From assembly GCA_027625125.1 (NCBI GenBank), contig JAQBXG010000061.1, positions 1 to 9,033 on the forward strand: DNA of 9,033 nucleotides. The letters are read 5' to 3'. The notes beneath the pieces are model-generated. The model saw nothing but the letters and a program-made list of their open reading frames with translations. It was not told the origin of the DNA and did not search any database. Shown piece after piece: positions 5,779 to 9,033 of the stretch; positions within the stretch are counted from its first letter, which is position 1, and each line of letters starts with the position of its first letter. The stretch is from Pseudomonadota bacterium. Lineage in GTDB: Bacteria; Pseudomonadota; Alphaproteobacteria; UBA2966; CAIVPW01. The position numbers and the translations under genes are program-made.

Positions 5779-8204
5779 CCGACGCGGCCGAATCCCGGGT
5801 CGAGCCGGAGGAATACGGCGCCGGCGCGATCAAGGTGCTGAAGGGCCTGGATGCGGTGCGCAAGCGTCCGGGCATGTACATCGGCGACACCGACGACGGT
5901 TCGGGTCTGCACCAGATGGTGTACGAGGTCGTCGACAACGCCGTCGACGAGGCGCTGGCCGGCTATTGCACCCAGGTCGAAATCACGCTCAACCCCGATG
6001 GCTCCGCGACGGTGCGCGACAACGGCCGCGGCATCCCGGCGGAGCTGCACGAAGGCGAGGGCGTCTCCGCCGCCGAGGTCATCATGACCCACCTGCACGC
6101 GGGCGGAAAGTTCGACCAGAACTCCTACAAGGTTTCCGGCGGCCTGCACGGCGTCGGCGTGTCGGTCGTCAACGCCCTGTCGGAATGGCTGGAGCTCCAC
6201 ATCTGGCGCAAGGGCAAGGAATATTCGATGCGGTTTTCGCACGGCAAACCCGTTGCGCCGCTCGCCGAAATCGGAGATTCCGGCGGGCGCACCGGAACCG
6301 AGGTGCGGTTTTTGCCGTCGGCGGAAACGTTCGGCAATATCGAGTTTGATCTGCCGACCCTCGAACACCGGCTGCGCGAACTCGCGTTCCTCAATTCCGG
6401 GCTGAAGGTGGTGCTGGAGGACTCCCGCGGCGTCGAACCGACCCGGATCGAATTTCACTTCGAAGGCGGTATCGAGGAATTCGTCGCCTATCTGGATCGC
6501 AAAAAGACGCCGCTGTTTTCGTCGCCGATCACCGTGTCCGGTCAAAAAGACCGCACCGTGGTCGAAGTTTCGTTGCAGTGGAATGACAGCTACCACGAAA
6601 ACGTCCTGTGCTTCACAAACAACATTCCGCAATCCGATGGCGGCACCCACCTTGCCGGGTTTCGCGCCGCGCTGACGCGCACGATCAACAGTTACGCCGC
6701 CGAATCGGGCGGGCGCGGGCGCAAGGACGTGCATCTGACCGGCGACGACGCCCGCGAAGGATTGACCTGTGTGTTGTCGGTCAAGCAGCCGGACCCGAAG
6801 TTTTCGTCGCAGACCAAGGAAAAGCTGGTTTCGTCGGAAGTCCGGACGGTGGTCGAAAGCGTCGTCGCCGACCACCTCGGTGACTGGTTCGCGAAGCACC
6901 CGGCGGAGGCGAGGGCGGTCCTCGCCAAGGTGTTCGACGCCGCCGCGGCGCGCGAGGCGGCGCGTAAGGCCCGCGAGCTGACGCGCCGCAAGGGCGTACT
7001 CGATATCTCCAACCTGCCGGGAAAACTCGCCGACTGCCAGGAACGCGATCCGGCCAAGGCGGAGTTGATCCTGGTCGAGGGCGACTCCGCCGGCGGCACC
7101 GCGAAGCAGGGACGCAACCGCCGCATCCAGGCGGTGCTCCCGTTGAAGGGCAAGATTCTGAACGTCGAGCGCGCCCGCTTCGACAAGATGCTGTCGTCTC
7201 AGGAAATCGGCACGCTGATCACGGCCATCGGCACCGGCATCGGGCCGGAGTTCAATATCGACAAGGCGCGCTATCACCGCATCATCATCGCCACCGACGC
7301 CGACGTCGACGGCGCCCACATCCGCACGCTGTTGCTGACCTTTTTCTATCGCCAGATGCCGCAGCTGATCGAACGCGGCTACATCTATATCGCCCAGGCG
7401 CCGCTGTACCGCGCAACGCGCGGCAAGTCCGAGGTGTATCTGAAGGCCGAACGCGAGCTGGAGCGGTATCTGATCGACACCGGTCTGGAAGAAGCGGTGC
7501 TTGCCGTGCACGACGGCTCCGAGCGCTCCGGCGCAGACCTTCTGGCGCTGGTCGATGCGGCGCTGGTCGTGCGCAAACTGTTGCACGGCGTCGCCCAACG
7601 GTATTCGGCTGCGGTCGTCGAGCAGACCGCGATCGCCGGCGCCCTCAGTCCCGCGGCGCTGGCGAATCCGGTCATGGCGCAACAGGCGGCCGACTACGTG
7701 GCGCGGCGGCTGGATCAACTGGCGCTCGACACCGAGCGCGGCTGGACCGGCGCGCCGACCGACGACGGCGGCCTTCGCTTCAGCCGCACGGTGCGGGGTG
7801 TCAAGGAGGTCCAGGTCATCGACGGCAGGCTGATGGGCTCGGCGGAGGCGCGAAAGCTGGATGAAAAGGCGGCGGATCTACAGGCGGCGTATCTGATCCA
7901 GGCGGTGTTGCGCCGCAAGGGCGAGGAACGGAGCGTACTGTCGCCGACACAGCTGCTGGACGCGGTATTTGCGTTCGGCCGCAAGGGGCTTACGATCCAG
8001 CGCTACAAGGGGCTGGGCGAAATGAACGCCGATCAGCTTTGGGAAACGACCCTGGACCCCGAAGCGCGGTCGCTGTTGCAGGTCAAGGTGTCGCACGCCG
8101 ACGAGGCAGACGAGGTGTTCGTGACCCTGATGGGCGACGATGTTGAGCCGCGCCGCGAGTTCATTACCGAACACGCGCTCGAAGTCGCGAACCTCGATAT
8201 TTAG
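5775..8204 (+). CDS. gyrB: DNA gyrase subunit B
   Basis: The product has 809 residues, close to E. coli GyrB (804). With GyrA it introduces negative supercoils using ATP. The ATG overlaps the recF stop (ATGA), so translation is probably coupled. The GHKL ATPase domain shows YEVVDNAVDEALAG (Glu51 general base, Asn55 for Mg), RDNGRGIP and GGLHGVGVSVVNALS. The transducer follows (QWNDSYHENVLCFTNNIPQSDGGTH). The TOPRIM domain has LILVEGDSAGG (Glu435) and ATDADVDGAHIRTLLLTFFYR (Asp508, Asp510). A region of about 160-170 residues then precedes QRYKGLGEMNADQLWETTLDP, the insertion characteristic of Gram-negative GyrB. The end ALEVANLDI is canonical. The motifs and the position after recF favour gyrB over parE. 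Confidence 0.97.
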   Translation: MTDAAESRVEPEEYGAGAIKVLKGLDAVRKRPGMYIGDTDDGSGLHQMVYEVVDNAVDEALAGYCTQVEITLNPDGSATVRDNGRGIPAELHEGEGVSAAEVIMTHLHAGGKFDQNSYKVSGGLHGVGVSVVNALSEWLELHIWRKGKEYSMRFSHGKPVAPLAEIGDSGGRTGTEVRFLPSAETFGNIEFDLPTLEHRLRELAFLNSGLKVVLEDSRGVEPTRIEFHFEGGIEEFVAYLDRKKTPLFSSPITVSGQKDRTVVEVSLQWNDSYHENVLCFTNNIPQSDGGTHLAGFRAALTRTINSYAAESGGRGRKDVHLTGDDAREGLTCVLSVKQPDPKFSSQTKEKLVSSEVRTVVESVVADHLGDWFAKHPAEARAVLAKVFDAAAAREAARKARELTRRKGVLDISNLPGKLADCQERDPAKAELILVEGDSAGGTAKQGRNRRIQAVLPLKGKILNVERARFDKMLSSQEIGTLITAIGTGIGPEFNIDKARYHRIIIATDADVDGAHIRTLLLTFFYRQMPQLIERGYIYIAQAPLYRATRGKSEVYLKAERELERYLIDTGLEEAVLAVHDGSERSGADLLALVDAALVVRKLLHGVAQRYSAAVVEQTAIAGALSPAALANPVMAQQAADYVARRLDQLALDTERGWTGAPTDDGGLRFSRTVRGVKEVQVIDGRLMGSAEARKLDEKAADLQAAYLIQAVLRRKGEERSVLSPTQLLDAVFAFGRKGLTIQRYKGLGEMNADQLWETTLDPEARSLLQVKVSHADEADEVFVTLMGDDVEPRREFITEHALEVANLDI

Positions 8205-8217
8205 ACGGCCGCGATCC

Positions 8218-8823
8218 CTACAGCGCCCGCGCGAGGCGGTCGGCGATCTCGTCCACGGCGGTGGTGTGGCTGAAATGCGAGACATAGCGACCGTCCGGCC
8301 CCAGCAGATACAGGATCGACGTATGGTCGACGAAGTAGTCTTCCGTCTCGGGTCTTTCGGTCGGGCTGTAATACACGCGAAACGCCGCCGCCGCCGCGGC
8401 GATCTGTTCGGGGGTTCCGCTCAGCGCCTTCAGGCCGGCATGAAAATACGTCGCGTATTCCGCCATCACTTCCGGAGTGTCGCGCCACGGATCGACCGTG
8501 ATGAAATACGGCACCACGCGGCTTGCCCGCCCGCCCAGCATTTCCAACGCCAACGTAACGTTCTGCAACGTGACGGGGCACACATCGGGGCAAAAGGTGT
8601 AGCCGAAATAGACGATCGACCAGTGCCCCAGAAGATCGGCCTCGGTCACCGTGGCCCCGTGTTGGTCGATCAATGTGAACGGCCCGCCGATCAACGCCTC
8701 GCCAACGCCAGCGGTCTCCGGCTCGTTGGCGAAGCGGGCCGCGAACTGGCCGCTCCACAAACCCAGAAACGTCGCGACCGAAATCGCGGCGACAAACGCG
8801 GCGAACAGGATCAGGCGGGCCAT
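8218..8823 (-). CDS. SCO1/SenC-family copper chaperone
   Basis: The product has 201 residues from ATG 8823, read on the minus strand. An upstream in-frame ATG (8907) would add 28 residues before the membrane anchor and overlap the divergent gene, so I reject it. One N-terminal membrane segment (about residues 3-23, LILFAAFVAAISVATFLGLW) anchors a thioredoxin-like domain in the periplasm. The copper site is complete: FGYTFCPDVCP gives Cys78 and Cys82, and DHTSILYLLGPDG supplies His167. VDPWRDTPEVMAEY is also typical of the family. SCO proteins deliver copper to, or reduce, the CuA centre of cytochrome c oxidase, and some act as redox sensors. No oxidase genes are in view, so its exact partner is open. 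It is convergent to gyrB with 13 bp between the stops. Confidence 0.93.
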   Translation of the reverse strand: MARLILFAAFVAAISVATFLGLWSGQFAARFANEPETAGVGEALIGGPFTLIDQHGATVTEADLLGHWSIVYFGYTFCPDVCPVTLQNVTLALEMLGGRASRVVPYFITVDPWRDTPEVMAEYATYFHAGLKALSGTPEQIAAAAAAFRVYYSPTERPETEDYFVDHTSILYLLGPDGRYVSHFSHTTAVDEIADRLARAL

Positions 8824-8885
8824 CGCGCGACGATAACCGAATCCGTTGCCGTCCGCACGCTGCGCCTTGCGAGTGAGGGCCGATG

Positions 8886-9033
8886 ATGCCGCCGGGTCTG
8901 GAAGCATTCGCGCCCGCGCCCGACGCCTATCTGCTGTTGCTGGGCGTCCTGGTGCTGGATGCGCTGTTGCCCGCGCGATTTCGGCCTCGGGGCGCGGCGG
9001 CGCGGCCGTTCCGCCTGTTCGTGCGGGCCGTCG
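8886..9033 (+). CDS. Start of a probable membrane protein, truncated by window end
   Basis: The frame opens after an in-frame stop at 8874-8876. ATG codons occur at 8883 and 8886; I chose 8886 because GAGGG (8875-8879) lies six bases upstream, a good Shine-Dalgarno spacing. The 49 visible codons have a hydrophobic stretch (AYLLLLGVLVLDALLP) followed by a basic Arg/Ala-rich segment (ARFRPRGAAARPFRLFVRAV) that would stay in the cytoplasm. The LLGVLVLDALL start is faintly reminiscent of CobD/CbiB cobalamin-synthesis proteins, but the expected GDP and PHPV elements are absent, so I do not name it. It is divergent from the SCO gene, with 62 bp between the preferred starts. Confidence 0.5.
   Translation, partial: MPPGLEAFAPAPDAYLLLLGVLVLDALLPARFRPRGAAARPFRLFVRAV

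Noticed and set aside
5613..7718. Open frame of 701 codons on the minus strand opposite recF and gyrB
   Set aside because: It lies across unmistakable RecF and GyrB coding sequence; the predicted peptide is low-complexity Arg/Gln/His/Ala-rich and is explained by third-base GC bias.
8824..8907. Longer SCO protein starting at 8907
   Set aside because: It would put 28 polar residues before the membrane anchor and overlap the start of the divergent gene.
8886..9033. CobD/CbiB identity for the truncated gene at the right edge
   Set aside because: Only the hydrophobic LLGVLVLDALL is similar; the GDP and PHPV elements expected next are absent in the visible 49 codons.

Overview
This is a GC-rich bacterial chromosome segment built around the replication-initiation cluster dnaA-dnaN-recF-gyrB. 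The order mutM, small secreted protein, rpsT, rhodanese, dnaA, the wording of the protein motifs, and the strong GC bias point to an alphaproteobacterium, most likely Rhodospirillales-like. That placement is inferred from gene order and style, not from a search.

Left part (1-880). The window opens inside the last 28 codons of a formamidopyrimidine-DNA glycosylase gene (mutM/fpg). Its stop codon overlaps the start of a gene for a small exported protein (TGATG). A near-consensus sigma-70 promoter follows and drives rpsT (ribosomal protein S20), which ends at a perfect intrinsic terminator.

Middle spacer (881-1357). About 480 bases hold no convincing gene. They have lower GC at the left and carry two unrelated tandem arrays: five 13-bp units and five 15-bp units. 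This spacer precedes the rhodanese-dnaA pair, so it is the likely control region for dnaA. It is the least explained part of the window.

Replication cluster (1358-8204). A single-domain rhodanese overlaps dnaA by GTGA. A 274-bp spacer with a good extended -10 promoter separates dnaA from dnaN. recF follows dnaN after 5 bp and overlaps gyrB by ATGA. DnaA opens the origin, DnaN is the sliding clamp, RecF loads RecA at gaps, and GyrB is the ATPase subunit of gyrase. All four look complete with intact catalytic motifs.

Right edge (8205-9033). A SCO1/SenC copper chaperone gene runs convergently into gyrB with only 13 bp between the stop codons. Divergent from it, a further gene with a hydrophobic N-terminus begins and runs off the window.

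I found no mobile element, CRISPR array, tRNA or rRNA, and no clear new multi-gene system. The points worth a second look are the odd MutM zinc finger, the double tandem array upstream of dnaA, and the translational coupling of a rhodanese to dnaA.
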